A DNA stretch of 64,000 nt from assembly GCF_024213665.1 (NCBI RefSeq), contig NZ_JANAVP010000018.1, positions 97,156 to 161,155 of the forward strand, given 5' to 3'. Shown here piece after piece: positions 51,801-60,874 of this stretch. How positions within the stretch are numbered: the first letter of the stretch is position 1; each line of letters starts with the position of its first letter. Source of the DNA: Streptomyces sp. A3M-1-3. GTDB lineage: Bacteria; Actinomycetota; Actinomycetes; Streptomycetales; Streptomycetaceae. A program made the position numbers and the translations under genes. Below the pieces are notes generated by a model. That model ran no database searches. It saw nothing but the letters and a program-made list of their open reading frames with translations, and had not been told where the DNA came from.

Positions 51801-54800
51801 GCCTGCTTGCTCAGCCGTCCCTTGGTGTCGTACGTGTTGGTGATGACCACGCCGCCCGGCGAGCGCTGCTCCTTCGGGCGCCCGATCCCGTCGTAAACCG
51901 TGGTGAACGTGCGGTCCACGGCGTTCGGGTGCTCCGGAGTGGACGGCTCGATGACCGACTCGGGCAGGCCCCACGAGTTGTACGTCGTGACGAACGGGTT
52001 GCCGCGCCCGTCGGTGAAGCGGGTCCGGTTGCCGGCCGCGTCATAGCCGAAGGTCGTGGTGATCGACTCGGTCTCGGAGACCGGCTGCACCGCCCTGGTG
52101 ACCACACCGGTGGCGTCCATCGTCACCGTGGTGGTGTGACCGCGGTAGTCGGTCACCGACACCGGGCTGCCCATGCGGTCGTACGCCGAGCTGCTGGTGC
52201 GCAGCACATTGCCGCCCACCCCCAGGTCGCTGGTGCTGACCAGCTCGCCGAAGCCGTTGTACGTGTTCTTGGTGCTGGTCCCGTCCGGGTCCAGCGACGT
52301 CACCAGCTCCCCGTCCATGTCGTAGGTGAACCGCGTGGTCTGGTTCGCGCCGTCCGTGACCGAGGTGACCTCGCCGAGCGGGTTGTACTCGTAGGAGTTG
52401 GTGACCCCGGTCGGGCTCACCGTCCGGGAGAGCTCGCCACCGGGCGCGTCGTAGTGGTTGATCTCGGTGTACGCGCGCTGGGTGGGCTGGCGCACGATGT
52501 CCGTGCTGGTGACCGGACGGCCCAGGAAGTCGTAGGTCGACTCCTGGCGCGCTCCGTCCGGCTCCGTCGCCGACAGCTGGTCGCCGTTGTTGGAGAACGT
52601 GTACCGGGTGACCGCACCGCCGGGTTCGGTGACCGAGGCGATGTTGCCGAGCTGCGAGTACGTGTACTCGGTGCGGGCGCCGAGCGGGTCGACCTCGGCG
52701 GTGACCTGTCCGAGCTTGTTGTACTCGTTCCAGGCCGTGGCCGTGATCGGGGTGCCCGACCCGGGCGGCGTGTAGTTCGGCATCGTCGTCGAGGACTCCT
52801 GGCCCTCGGCGTCGTACGCCGTGACGACGACATTGCCCAGCGGGTCGGAGGTCTCGGTGACTTCGCCGAAGGTGTTGTAGCCCGTCATCGAGACCGGACG
52901 GATGGCGACAGCCGTGCCGCCGTTCGACTCCGCGTTGACCGTCGGCTCGGTGACCGTGGTCTGCTGACCGGCGTCGTCGTAGCCGTAGTCGGTCGTGTTG
53001 CCGTTCGCGTCGGTCATCGCGACCGGCAGGCCGCGCTGGTCCAGCTTCCACGTGGTCGTGCGGACCGAGCTGCCGGCCGCCGGAAGCGTGCCGCCATGAA
53101 CGGCGGCGACCTGGCCGGCGCTCAGCGCCTCTCCGTACACCTGGACGTCGTCGATCCCGCCGGGCCAGTAGCCGGCGTACCCGCCCGCGTACTTGCCCCT
53201 GCCGATCTGCAGGTTCCCGTTGGCGGACCAGTTGGAGGACCGATCGTCCGTACCTTGCAGCGCTCCGTTGACGTAGAGGGATATCTGGTTGGTCTGCGCG
53301 TCGTAGACGGACGTCAGCTGCGTCCACTGCCCTGTCACCGGGGCAGCGTTGGAGTAGACCACCTGGGTCCCGGCCGAAGCCGGGTCGTCTGTGGTCGGGA
53401 ATCCAACGGTCCACTTGTTCTGCGACTGGACATAGCCCAGGTAGAAGGCCGAGTGGTGGTTGCCGTCCTGGCTGACCGCGGTGTAGCTGGCAGCGGTCGA
53501 GTTGAGCTTGACCCACGCCGAGACAGTGAAACTGCTGCTGGTGTCCACGGTCGAGCCTGTGGTGCTGAGCGCGGTGTTGCTGCCGTTGAACACGGCACTG
53601 CCACTCTGCTCGCTCGACCACGCCAGAGTGCCGGTGGCCTTGGCGGTGCGGTTGCCACCTGAGGAATCCGCCGCGTTGGTGCCGCTGGTCTCGTTGAGCT
53701 TCCAGCGGGCGACCGGTGCGGTCGTACCGTCGTGGATGGTGTTGGCGGTGACGTTGCCGAGGTTGTCGTAGAGCGTGTCCATCGTGCTGACTTCGCCCGA
53801 CGGCTCGGTGTCGGTCTCGGAGACGACATTGTCGTCCGGGTCGTAGCTGACCTTGGTGGTACGGGCCAGGCCCCCCGGGTCCAGCGTCGTGGACGTGGTC
53901 CGGTCGGAGGCGTCCACAGCGAACGTGCTCGTCGTCCGGCCGTCGTTGGTGACCTGCTTGATCAGGTTCCCGACGGCGTCATAGGTGTTGGCCTGCTCGG
54001 TGAAGGACTTGCCGGTGGCGGGGTCGCTGCGGACCACCGTCGCCGACAGGCCGTCATCGGTGTAGCTGTACGACGTCACATAGCCCATGGAGTCGGTGAT
54101 CGACGCCAGCCGGCCCGCCGGGTCGTACGCCCGCGACTCCTGCACCAGGGTGGTGGGAGACGAGGGGTTGTTCGGGTCGCCGGTGAAGTTCAGCAGGCTC
54201 GTGGTGAGCGGTTTGCCCTCGGCGTCGAACGTGTACTGGTTGACGTTTCCGACTGGGTCGGTCTCCTTGACCTTGTTGCCGTAGACGTCGTACTCGAAGG
54301 CGGTCACCTCACCGCCCGGGTCCATCCGGGTCGCGACCTGGCTGCGGGCGTTGTACGTCATCGACGTGATGCGCGACGCGTCACCGCCGGTGAGGTCCGA
54401 GACCGTCTGGGAAAGAACGTTTCCGTCGGCGTCGTAGACCGTGCTCGACCTGGCCTGGTGCACCGCGCCGGTGACCCGGTTGGTGGCGGGCGGACTGGTC
54501 TCGGTGACGACCTGGTCGTTCTTGTCGTACGCGTACGTGGTGGCCAGCCCGCCCGGACTGCCGTCGGATATCTCGGTCTTGGTGAGCTGGCGGCCGAGGT
54601 TGTCGTAGCCGAACTTCACCTTGGCACCGTTGGCGTCGGTGGCCTCGGCGAGGTCACCGTTGGCGAAGTACGAGTACGTCGTCTTCTTACCGCCCGGCGT
54701 GCTCACTTCGGCGGTGAGACCCGCCGGGACGTACCCGCCGCCGATCGCCGGAGTCGTCGCCGTCGTGTACGTCGTCGAAGCCGTCCGCCCGTTCGGCGCG

Positions 54801-57800
54801 CCCGGCACCGGCGGCGTGGTCACGGACGTGACATTGCCGGCCGTGTCGTACGCGTAGCTGGTCAGATACGTGTTGTCGGTCGGCCCCGAGGACCGGCCGT
54901 CCCGCTCCGTCAGCAGCAGGTCGTTGCGCGGGTCCATCGGCGGGAAGGCCGTGGTCGCGTCCGGGTAGTAGGTGGAGTACTCGGTGGCGCACTTGTTCGC
55001 GGCCGTGTCCTGGCAGGTCGTCTGGGAGACCGTGTTGCCGCGAATGTCGTGGCCGGTGATCGCGCGGTTGCCGTTGGCGTCGGTCACGGTGTGCAGGAAG
55101 CCCGCCGTGTCGTAGCCGTACGTGCTGCGCTTGCCGTTGGTGTCGATCGTGGCGAGCAGGCGGTTGCCCATCTCCGCGTCGTACACATAGGTCAGCGTCT
55201 TGTCGGTCGGGTCGGTCAGCTTCACCGTCCGCACCGGGGCGACACCGGAGGACGCTTTGTACGCGTCCCAGTGCTGCTCGACCTGGTCCTCGGTGAGGCC
55301 GGCCTGGTAGACCGCGACCTCGGCGATGGAGCCGGTGAAGTAGCTGACGTCGGAGGGCGAGCTGAACCAGCCCTTGGTGAAGCCCGCTCCGACGAAGGTG
55401 CGCGTGGTCGACTGGTCGTTGGCGGCGCCCGTGTAGTCGGCCTGCTTCACGCCGTCCAGGTACATCGTCTGCGTGCTACCGGATGCCGAGAGCACGGCGT
55501 GGTGCCAGACGTTGTCGGTGACGGTGGTCGTCGATCCGAAGTTGGTCGTGCCACTGCCCGTCGCGCTCCACCAGTGACCGCGCAGCTTCCCGTCCGCGGC
55601 CACGTACAGCAGCGGCGAATAGGCGCCACCGGCGCCCAGCGGGTCATTGGGAGTGCGGGCCTGATCGCTCATGAGCACGCCGGCCTTGGTGGTCTTGAAC
55701 CAGAGTTCGACCGACCGGTTCGGCTTGGCGTGCAGCGTCGCGTACGGGATCTCCGCGTACGACGAGGTGCCGTTGAAGGACGCCGCCGTCACATCACCGG
55801 TGCCGAACGGTCCCGCCACCCCCTGGGTGACGTTGTTGTACGTACCGAAGCCGGTGTGCAGTTCGTTGGCCGCCTGCGGCGCGCCGGCTATGTCGTCCAG
55901 ACGCCAGTAGCCGGACGGCGCCGAGCCCATCACTCCCGAGCGGTAGACCTGCGAAGAGCCGGTGATGGTGGCGGGGTTGAGCTTCCAGGTGCCGCCGTCG
56001 CCGTCCGTGGCCTGGGTGACCAGGTCGTCGGTGGTGCCGTAGGTGACCGCCGCCTGGACCTTGCCGTTCGGCGTGGTGACCTTGTTGAGCAGTCCGGCCG
56101 CGCGCTTGGCGGCCTGGTACTGCGCGCTGACCACGTCCGCGGTGAGCTGCTCGTTGTAGATCGCCACCTCGGCCATCTGGCCGTTGTAGTGGCCGAGCGG
56201 GTCAGCGGCGTTCATGTCGGGCCAGCCCTGGGTGTTCACACCGGCACCGAGGGAGATGTAGGGCTGCGGCCAGTCGTTGATCTTGCCGCCGGCGGAGCCC
56301 TGGGCGACGCCGTCGAGGTACAGCGTCTGGGTGGTGGCCGCGCCGGCGAGGACCGCCTGGTGCCACTGACCGTCGTTGACGGTGGCGGTCGAGCGGATCA
56401 GCATGCTGCAGTCGGGGCTCGACTTGGCCAGGCAGCCGTGCAGCTTGCCGTCCGTGCCGACGTACACCGCCGGGGTGTTGTACTTCGTCGTGCCGACCGG
56501 GTCGGGGGCGCTGAGCGGCTTGTCTCCGTAGTAGAAGAGGACACCGCCGGCCTGCGTGGTCTTGAACCACAGCGACACGGACATGTACGACGGGGTGGCG
56601 CCCGGGGAGCTCGGCATCTCGACGTACGACGTGGTGCCGTTGAAGCTCGCGGCCTTCTGCGTGGAGCCGGCCAGCGGGCCGGTGCCGCCCAGGGTCACAT
56701 TGCGGAACAGGCCGTTGAACTTGCCCTGGTTGAGGTCGATCGCGTCCTTGGCGACGGTCGCACCGGCCGCCTCGCCCAGCCGCCAGTACGCGAACGGGTC
56801 CGCGTCCAGGACGGTGGTGCGGTAGTGGTTGCCGGTCGCGTAGCCGTAGACCGCGCACTTGGTCGAGTCGGCCGGCGGACAGACCTTGGTCAGCTGGTCG
56901 CCGGTGTAGGTGTACTGCCAGGTCTGCGCGGTGTTCGCGTCACCGGCCGTCGACGGATCGGTGGCGACCGTGGCGACGTGCGGCACGGTGGCACCGGCCG
57001 GGGTCTGCCAAGCCAGGGTCAGCGACCGGTTGGACGTGGTGTTCGTGATCTTCGTCAGCTGCTTGGACGTGTTGTACGTGAAGGTCTCGGTGCGGTTCGC
57101 GAAGTCCTTGATGTCGGATATCGCGTACGTGCCGGCCTTCGCCGTGGCCTGCGTGAAGGTGTAGGTGGTGAAGTCCTTGTCGGTGAGCGTGTATCCACCG
57201 GTCACCGTCGCCAGGCGCGCGTATCGGCCCATCGGGGGCACGAAGGTGCCGTCGTTGTTGCGGCCGAAGGCGACCTGCTCACCGCCCGGGTAGGTGATCA
57301 CCACGCTGGTGACCGCGCCCGCCGCGTCCTTGGTCTCGGCGGCCTTCATGTCGACGACGGTCGACCAGCCGGCGCCGAAGGCGCTGTCGATGCGCGGGTC
57401 GAGGCTGTTGTACGCGCGCTCGATGGACAGCGAGGGGCCGGTGACCTGGACATCCGCGTCGGTGTCGTCGGTGGTGAAGTTGCCGTCGCTGGCGTCGAAG
57501 TCGTGGCCGTCGGTGTTCTGGGCGAGGCCCGAGGTGACGGGCGGCTGCGGCACCGTCGTGGAGAATCGGCTCGCCGAGTACAGCACGGAGTCGTAGCCGT
57601 CGGTGACGCTCACGTACCAGACATAGTTCTTGCTCCACTGGAGCTTGCCCGTAGGCACCACCCAGCTGCCCTTGGTGATGACACCGGAGGTGGCCACCGG
57701 GGTCTCACTGTCGGAGTCGGCGTCGTACACCTCGAAGGAGTACGACAGCGCCTGCGGCCACTTGTCGGCGTCGCTGGCGTAGACCAGCAGCTCCGGGCGG

Positions 57801-59566
57801 AGCGTGTTGACCTGGTGGTTCTGCGGCGGGTACTGGGCGTTGACCTGCGGCTTGGTGTTCGCCGTGTACGTCAGGTCCAGCGCCGGGCGGAAGCCTGCGG
57901 TGGTGGAGTTGTCGGAGTGGAACTTCTTCCAGTGCAGGCCGTCGGTGGTGGGAGCGGTGATCGCCAGGCCGTAGTTGGCACCGCCGGTGGCGACCTGGTC
58001 GAACCAGGAGGTGCCCAGGGCGACCGGCATCTTCACACCGACGCCCATGTCGGCCGAGGTGTTGGAGCAGGAGGCCCCGGGCGCCGGGGTGGCGGACCCG
58101 AGAGCAGTCGCGTTGAAGGACGGCCCGGGGTAGCTCGTGACCCCGGACGGGGTCCAGGACTGGGTGATGGGGTGCACCGAGAACGACTGCGCCGTACAAG
58201 TCGCCGACCAGTAGGCATACACGTTCAGGGTGGCGGCGCTGACCTTCTGGCCCTTGAGGGTGGTGCCCAGGGAGGAGAACTGAAGGAACGAGTTGGTCTT
58301 GTTCGTGCCTGAGTCGTACGAGCCGACTTTGAGGGTGTTCTCGGTCGAGTGGTCACCGCTGATGGTGTTCTGCGTGTACGTCGAGTTGCTCGCCGTGAAC
58401 GTCGGGTCGACGGTGACCGGGTAGACTCGGGCGGGGTCGTCGAGCCAGGCCCGGTCGGCGGTCATCCGTAGCGCGGGCTTGCCGTCGACGGTGGTCAGCT
58501 CGTACGTCACGGCGCGCGAGAGGGTGCGGTCGCCCGAGCGCGGGTCGACCTTGGAGTCCTCCATGAAGCCGTGCGGGATGGTGGCCGCCACCTTGTCGCT
58601 CGCGTCGGTGAACTCCACGTCGCCGTCCGCGCTGATGCGCGGGGTCAGGCCCTTGAGGTCGAGCGGGAAGGTCCAGGAGTTCGCCGCGTCCCGCGAGTGC
58701 AGGACGATGTGCTCCTTGAAGCCCTCGGCCAGCGCGACCAGCCGCACATCCGTGGCCGGCAGCACGCCCGCGTACGTCACGGTGGACTCACCGTCCAGCG
58801 TGGGAGCGACCTTCTCGGCGCCCTGAAGCGCGTACGAGATCTCGCGGCCATCGCCGAAGTCGATCGTGGCGAGGGCCTCGTCGGTCGAGGCGGGCGCGAA
58901 GTCGACGCCGAGCGAGTTGGCGCTCTGGTGCAGCCGGCCGTCGGAACCCTGGGTCAGATCGGTGTCGATCGGCTTCCAGGTGCCGTCGGTGGCCTTGAAG
59001 TTGGTCCGGCCCGCATAGTGCCGCACCGTCGTCGAACCGTCGGCGTTGACGAAGAAGTCCGACGTAGCGCCGGACTTCTTGGCGTCCCGCTGACTGGTCT
59101 TCGCGTTGAAGCTCTTGGCGTTGCCCGCCGCGCGGCCCGTGGTGTCCGTCTCGGGCGTCTCGACGTGCCTGCGGTGGGCGTCGAGTTCACCCTTGCCCTT
59201 ACCGGGCTTGCGGCCTGCGCCGCCGTCCGCGCTGGTCGCATCAGCCGAGGCGGTGTGGCTCTTGCCACGGGCGGTGCCGGTGCGCTGCTCCGGGGTGCCG
59301 AGGGGAGACGTGTTCATCCACTCCCACATCCCGGAGAGCGAAACCCGGGGCATGGAAAGCCGCGGGAGCGTCGCTCCGGTCGCTGCGGCCGTCTCGGTCG
59401 AGAGCATCAGAGTGAACGAGAAAATGGTGATCAGAGCAGTGATGCGCGCTCTTCGTCTGCCGGTGCGACCCGGTGGGAAGAGGCGGCAGGAGCGGACCCA
59501 TCGAGGACGCATGAAGGCAGCCTTTACTAACGCGTTGCTTACAAAAGCCTCGCGAGCCTGCCTCAT
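48863..59566 (-). CDS. Giant WapA/Rhs-type polymorphic toxin with HINT and AHH nuclease tip
   Basis: 3567 residues. A basic N-terminus and hydrophobic segment (~42-62) indicate Sec export. Order: DNRLRE-like region (~390-570); Fn3-like; RHS start with YNSLDPRIDSAFGAGW (~685-760); LamG modules near 925-1140, 1215-1440 and 1955-2155; many YD/RHS repeats; core end YSPFGMVLASSGMVGQLGYQ (~2940-3010); a Lys/Arg-rich tract (~3012-3135); a Gly/Ala-rich hydrophobic stretch; HINT (~3300-3445, ending YYVLAGPTPVLVHN); and an AHH nuclease tip (AETAAHHIVAS, HSRIHTNDYYANVN). It should deliver a DNase to neighbours. ATG 59566 is taken as start (ATG 59512 is an alternative); codon 13 is the rare TTA (59528-59530). 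Confidence 0.92.
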   Translation of the reverse strand: MRQAREAFVSNALVKAAFMRPRWVRSCRLFPPGRTGRRRARITALITIFSFTLMLSTETAAATGATLPRLSMPRVSLSGMWEWMNTSPLGTPEQRTGTARGKSHTASADATSADGGAGRKPGKGKGELDAHRRHVETPETDTTGRAAGNAKSFNAKTSQRDAKKSGATSDFFVNADGSTTVRHYAGRTNFKATDGTWKPIDTDLTQGSDGRLHQSANSLGVDFAPASTDEALATIDFGDGREISYALQGAEKVAPTLDGESTVTYAGVLPATDVRLVALAEGFKEHIVLHSRDAANSWTFPLDLKGLTPRISADGDVEFTDASDKVAATIPHGFMEDSKVDPRSGDRTLSRAVTYELTTVDGKPALRMTADRAWLDDPARVYPVTVDPTFTASNSTYTQNTISGDHSTENTLKVGSYDSGTNKTNSFLQFSSLGTTLKGQKVSAATLNVYAYWSATCTAQSFSVHPITQSWTPSGVTSYPGPSFNATALGSATPAPGASCSNTSADMGVGVKMPVALGTSWFDQVATGGANYGLAITAPTTDGLHWKKFHSDNSTTAGFRPALDLTYTANTKPQVNAQYPPQNHQVNTLRPELLVYASDADKWPQALSYSFEVYDADSDSETPVATSGVITKGSWVVPTGKLQWSKNYVWYVSVTDGYDSVLYSASRFSTTVPQPPVTSGLAQNTDGHDFDASDGNFTTDDTDADVQVTGPSLSIERAYNSLDPRIDSAFGAGWSTVVDMKAAETKDAAGAVTSVVITYPGGEQVAFGRNNDGTFVPPMGRYARLATVTGGYTLTDKDFTTYTFTQATAKAGTYAISDIKDFANRTETFTYNTSKQLTKITNTTSNRSLTLAWQTPAGATVPHVATVATDPSTAGDANTAQTWQYTYTGDQLTKVCPPADSTKCAVYGYATGNHYRTTVLDADPFAYWRLGEAAGATVAKDAIDLNQGKFNGLFRNVTLGGTGPLAGSTQKAASFNGTTSYVEMPSSPGATPSYMSVSLWFKTTQAGGVLFYYGDKPLSAPDPVGTTKYNTPAVYVGTDGKLHGCLAKSSPDCSMLIRSTATVNDGQWHQAVLAGAATTQTLYLDGVAQGSAGGKINDWPQPYISLGAGVNTQGWPDMNAADPLGHYNGQMAEVAIYNEQLTADVVSAQYQAAKRAAGLLNKVTTPNGKVQAAVTYGTTDDLVTQATDGDGGTWKLNPATITGSSQVYRSGVMGSAPSGYWRLDDIAGAPQAANELHTGFGTYNNVTQGVAGPFGTGDVTAASFNGTSSYAEIPYATLHAKPNRSVELWFKTTKAGVLMSDQARTPNDPLGAGGAYSPLLYVAADGKLRGHWWSATGSGTTNFGSTTTVTDNVWHHAVLSASGSTQTMYLDGVKQADYTGAANDQSTTRTFVGAGFTKGWFSSPSDVSYFTGSIAEVAVYQAGLTEDQVEQHWDAYKASSGVAPVRTVKLTDPTDKTLTYVYDAEMGNRLLATIDTNGKRSTYGYDTAGFLHTVTDANGNRAITGHDIRGNTVSQTTCQDTAANKCATEYSTYYPDATTAFPPMDPRNDLLLTERDGRSSGPTDNTYLTSYAYDTAGNVTSVTTPPVPGAPNGRTASTTYTTATTPAIGGGYVPAGLTAEVSTPGGKKTTYSYFANGDLAEATDANGAKVKFGYDNLGRQLTKTEISDGSPGGLATTYAYDKNDQVVTETSPPATNRVTGAVHQARSSTVYDADGNVLSQTVSDLTGGDASRITSMTYNARSQVATRMDPGGEVTAFEYDVYGNKVKETDPVGNVNQYTFDAEGKPLTTSLLNFTGDPNNPSSPTTLVQESRAYDPAGRLASITDSMGYVTSYSYTDDGLSATVVRSDPATGKSFTEQANTYDAVGNLIKQVTNDGRTTSTFAVDASDRTTSTTLDPGGLARTTKVSYDPDDNVVSETDTEPSGEVSTMDTLYDNLGNVTANTIHDGTTAPVARWKLNETSGTNAADSSGGNRTAKATGTLAWSSEQSGSAVFNGSNTALSTTGSTVDTSSSFTVSAWVKLNSTAASYTAVSQDGNHHSAFYLGYVQSQNKWTVGFPTTDDPASAGTQVVYSNAAPVTGQWTQLTSVYDAQTNQISLYVNGALQGTDDRSSNWSANGNLQIGRGKYAGGYAGYWPGGIDDVQVYGEALSAGQVAAVHGGTLPAAGSSVRTTTWKLDQRGLPVAMTDANGNTTDYGYDDAGQQTTVTEPTVNAESNGGTAVAIRPVSMTGYNTFGEVTETSDPLGNVVVTAYDAEGQESSTTMPNYTPPGSGTPITATAWNEYNKLGQVTAEVDPLGARTEYTYSQLGNIASVTEPGGAVTRYTFSNNGDQLSATEPDGARQESTYDFLGRPVTSTDIVRQPTQRAYTEINHYDAPGGELSRTVSPTGVTNSYEYNPLGEVTSVTDGANQTTRFTYDMDGELVTSLDPDGTSTKNTYNGFGELVSTSDLGVGGNVLRTSSSAYDRMGSPVSVTDYRGHTTTVTMDATGVVTRAVQPVSETESITTTFGYDAAGNRTRFTDGRGNPFVTTYNSWGLPESVIEPSTPEHPNAVDRTFTTVYDGIGRPKEQRSPGGVVITNTYDTKGRLSKQAGTGAEAETVDHTYGYDANDRVTSVAGRGEDKNTFSYDDRGQLLSAAGPSGSSSFAYNGDGAMTSRTDASGTSSYGYDTAGRLAAVNDGVTGTAMTLGYDTNSNVTSVDYGAGKSKRTFGYNALEELTSDRLTSPTGKELSSVTYTYDLNGNETSKTTTGVAGAGTNTYTYDWANRLTSWNNGTATEQYGYDASGNRTRVGGDTYTYDARNRLTSDGKNTYRYTARGTMSQITDDGGVSTGIKADAFNRVINEGERTYVYDGLDRVLTATETDGSQPFDFSYSGAGNDVASDGYNMYSRNADGTVLGIKSGTTAVLALTDVHDDLVAQFTASGEALSGSTTYSPFGMVLASSGMVGQLGYQSGWTDPQTDKVNMAARWYSPQTGQFNSRDTADVDSPTSSIKANKYAYADANPMTVTDPTGHWGFLKKAWNKAKKKVKKTVKSAWHKTKKAVKKVARVVKKAAKKVKKAVKRVKRAVRKAVHRVHDSYKKAKRYVKRTYKRVKHYAHKVTKTVKRAVKKAAKTVKSVAKKVVKAAKKVGRAVKKAAKASANWVKQNAATIVPIVAGIAAAAACTVLTVGVGAVACAIGAGALINGLSYAMSDGPKTLGGFVGAVAVGAATGLIGGAAGGAAVRALSGSAVGAITRGAVTGAAAGAGENAASYGFSCANSEEGCSVSGAAKATATGAALGGVFGAAAGKFGPKAQREDGPQTCKVPGAKHSFTGVTPVLLANATAKPISEVKVGDYVLTAEPGKKKQEKHRVKAVIVTKTDREYVDVVVATKAGPKTIQTTKHHQFYEASGNSWTKAGDLKRGQQLQNGSGSQTAIVEVKSYEAQRVTYDLSIEGLHTYYVLAGPTPVLVHNSNCSSNAKILGENLEASGVTRPAETAAHHIVASTSPKAAAARQQLAKFGIDINDAGNGVFLPRGSASVNPSGASVHSRIHTNDYYANVNNLIGGARNASEARDVLGHLRRQLQGGYWP

Positions 59567-59636
59567 TGCCTACCGAATCACCACACCCGGTTGATCATTT
59601 TAGTCGATCTTTACTTTCATGATCATTGACATACCG

Positions 59637-60257
59637 TCAAATCCTGGGCGAACCAGCCTCCTTGAACGCCTCTCGCACCGCATCCGCAACCCGCTCGGGC
59701 AGCCGGTCGCCCGACGCGGCCGCCGTCACATTGGCGGCGGTCGCGTCGCCGTCGACCACCACGAAGCGCACCTTCGGGTGCCGTCCCGCCTCGGCCTCGA
59801 CGACCCCCACCTGGGCCTTTCCGACGGCCAGGACAACGTCACACTGGCGCTGCAGAAGACTGTTCAGATACGGCCCGGCGTTCTTCACCGACTGCTCGCC
59901 CATCACCGGGACATAGTTGACGCGCGCACGGGTCTCGGCGGAGGCGTCCTGCATCCCCGCCCAGACCGGAACGGCGTCCGGGCCGCCGACCCCGGCCCGG
60001 CCGGTCAGCAGACACGCGTCGAAGTCCGCATACTGGCGCGCCCGCGGGTCCGGCGGGCCGGACTCACCATCCCCGGCGAACAGCCATACGGCGCCGAGCG
60101 CGGCCAGCGCGACACCCGCCCCGCCGAGCACCCAGGGCTTGCGCCGCCCCCGCAGGAGGCCGGCCACCCGGCGAGCGAGCGTCTCCCGTACGACAGCCAA
60201 CCGGCGCGGCTTGTCAGGGGACTTCAGGGCATTTCTCCACGTACGCCTGATCTTCAC
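59637..60257 (-). CDS. BMP-family-like protein with N-terminal membrane anchor
   Basis: About 206 residues from the GTG at 60257, overlapping the stop of the upstream gene and preceded by AGGAG. A basic N-terminus and one hydrophobic segment (WVLGGAGVALAALGAVWLFA) suggest membrane anchoring. The outer part (YADFDACLLTGRAGVGGPDA, VWAGMQDASAETRARVNYVP, YLNSLLQRQCDVVLAVGKAQ) resembles the first lobe of BMP/Med-type nucleoside-binding lipoproteins. It is short for a complete binding protein (usually ~330), so it may be a one-lobe variant. It lies 70 bases upstream of the toxin gene's start, on the same strand. Confidence 0.65.
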   Translation of the reverse strand: MKIRRTWRNALKSPDKPRRLAVVRETLARRVAGLLRGRRKPWVLGGAGVALAALGAVWLFAGDGESGPPDPRARQYADFDACLLTGRAGVGGPDAVPVWAGMQDASAETRARVNYVPVMGEQSVKNAGPYLNSLLQRQCDVVLAVGKAQVGVVEAEAGRHPKVRFVVVDGDATAANVTAAASGDRLPERVADAVREAFKEAGSPRI

Positions 60258-60631
60258 TCGGCGCTCCTGGCGGTTTCGGCCGACGGCCACGCGAGCAGGC
60301 AGTGCACCGCGGCCCCCGCCGTGGCGAGCAGCAGGAGCAGCAGGTCGGCCGCGAACTGGAAGCCGTGCGTCTCCTCCGGGGTGAACGCGATCTGCAGGAT
60401 CCAGGCCATCGTTACAGCGGTGAAGGCGGCGAACGCCAACCAGTCGGCGCGCGCCCCGCGCCGTACCGCGATCACCAGCGACGGCACCGGGCTCAACAGC
60501 CCGAGGCTGGCGACGGGAAGCGCCGCCAGGAGCACCCTGGGCAGCACATGGCTGGTCAGCACACGGCTGATCGGCGGCGCTGCGGCAACAGCGGCGTCCT
60601 CGGCGGGCTTCACGATCGGCTCCTCGGTCAT
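60254..60631 (-). CDS. Small membrane protein of unknown function
   Basis: About 125 residues from the ATG at 60631; a longer frame to 60724 lacks a ribosome-binding site. Four hydrophobic segments are visible (VLPRVLLAALPVASLGLLSP; ADWLAFAAFTAVTMAWILQI; FAADLLLLLLATAGAAVHCL; and the N-terminal half of the first). It is coupled to the BMP-like gene by a GTGA overlap, so the two probably work together at the membrane. No family is recognised. Confidence 0.65.
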   Translation of the reverse strand: MTEEPIVKPAEDAAVAAAPPISRVLTSHVLPRVLLAALPVASLGLLSPVPSLVIAVRRGARADWLAFAAFTAVTMAWILQIAFTPEETHGFQFAADLLLLLLATAGAAVHCLLAWPSAETARSAE

Positions 60632-60710
60632 ACGTACGGAGTTCGGGTCGCCGTACGGTACATCCCGCGATTGACGTACGGGGAGCCAGGGCCGCCCAGA
60701 GCGAGTGCCG

Positions 60711-60870
60711 CTATCCAGGGGCACCCCCGAGCGCGGCCGCGGTCTCGGCGACCAGCGCCGCTACGTACTCCCCCGCCGGACGGCGGCGGGTGAGCGGCGC
60801 CGCCTGGCCGGACCAGAGGTTGACGTAGTCGGTCAGCCCGCGTTCGGCGGCCGCCGCGCGCAGCGGGCGG
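60711..60870 (-). pseudogene. C-terminal fragment of a nitronate monooxygenase-like gene
   Basis: The minus-strand frame ending at 60711 reads RGLTDYVNLWSGQAAPLTRR followed by PAGEYVAALVAETAAAL. This is the usual end of 2-nitropropane dioxygenase/nitronate monooxygenase proteins. The catalytic FMN-binding body is absent, and at about 60872 the fragment is joined head-on to a different fragment on the plus strand. Confidence 0.7.
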
Positions 60871-60874
60871 GTGA

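Noticed and set aside
49424..58312. Very long plus-strand frames opposite the giant toxin (over 1400 codons each)
   Set aside because: The products are Val/Arg/Gly-rich with periodicity copied from the YD repeats on the other strand; no ribosome-binding site or motif supports them.
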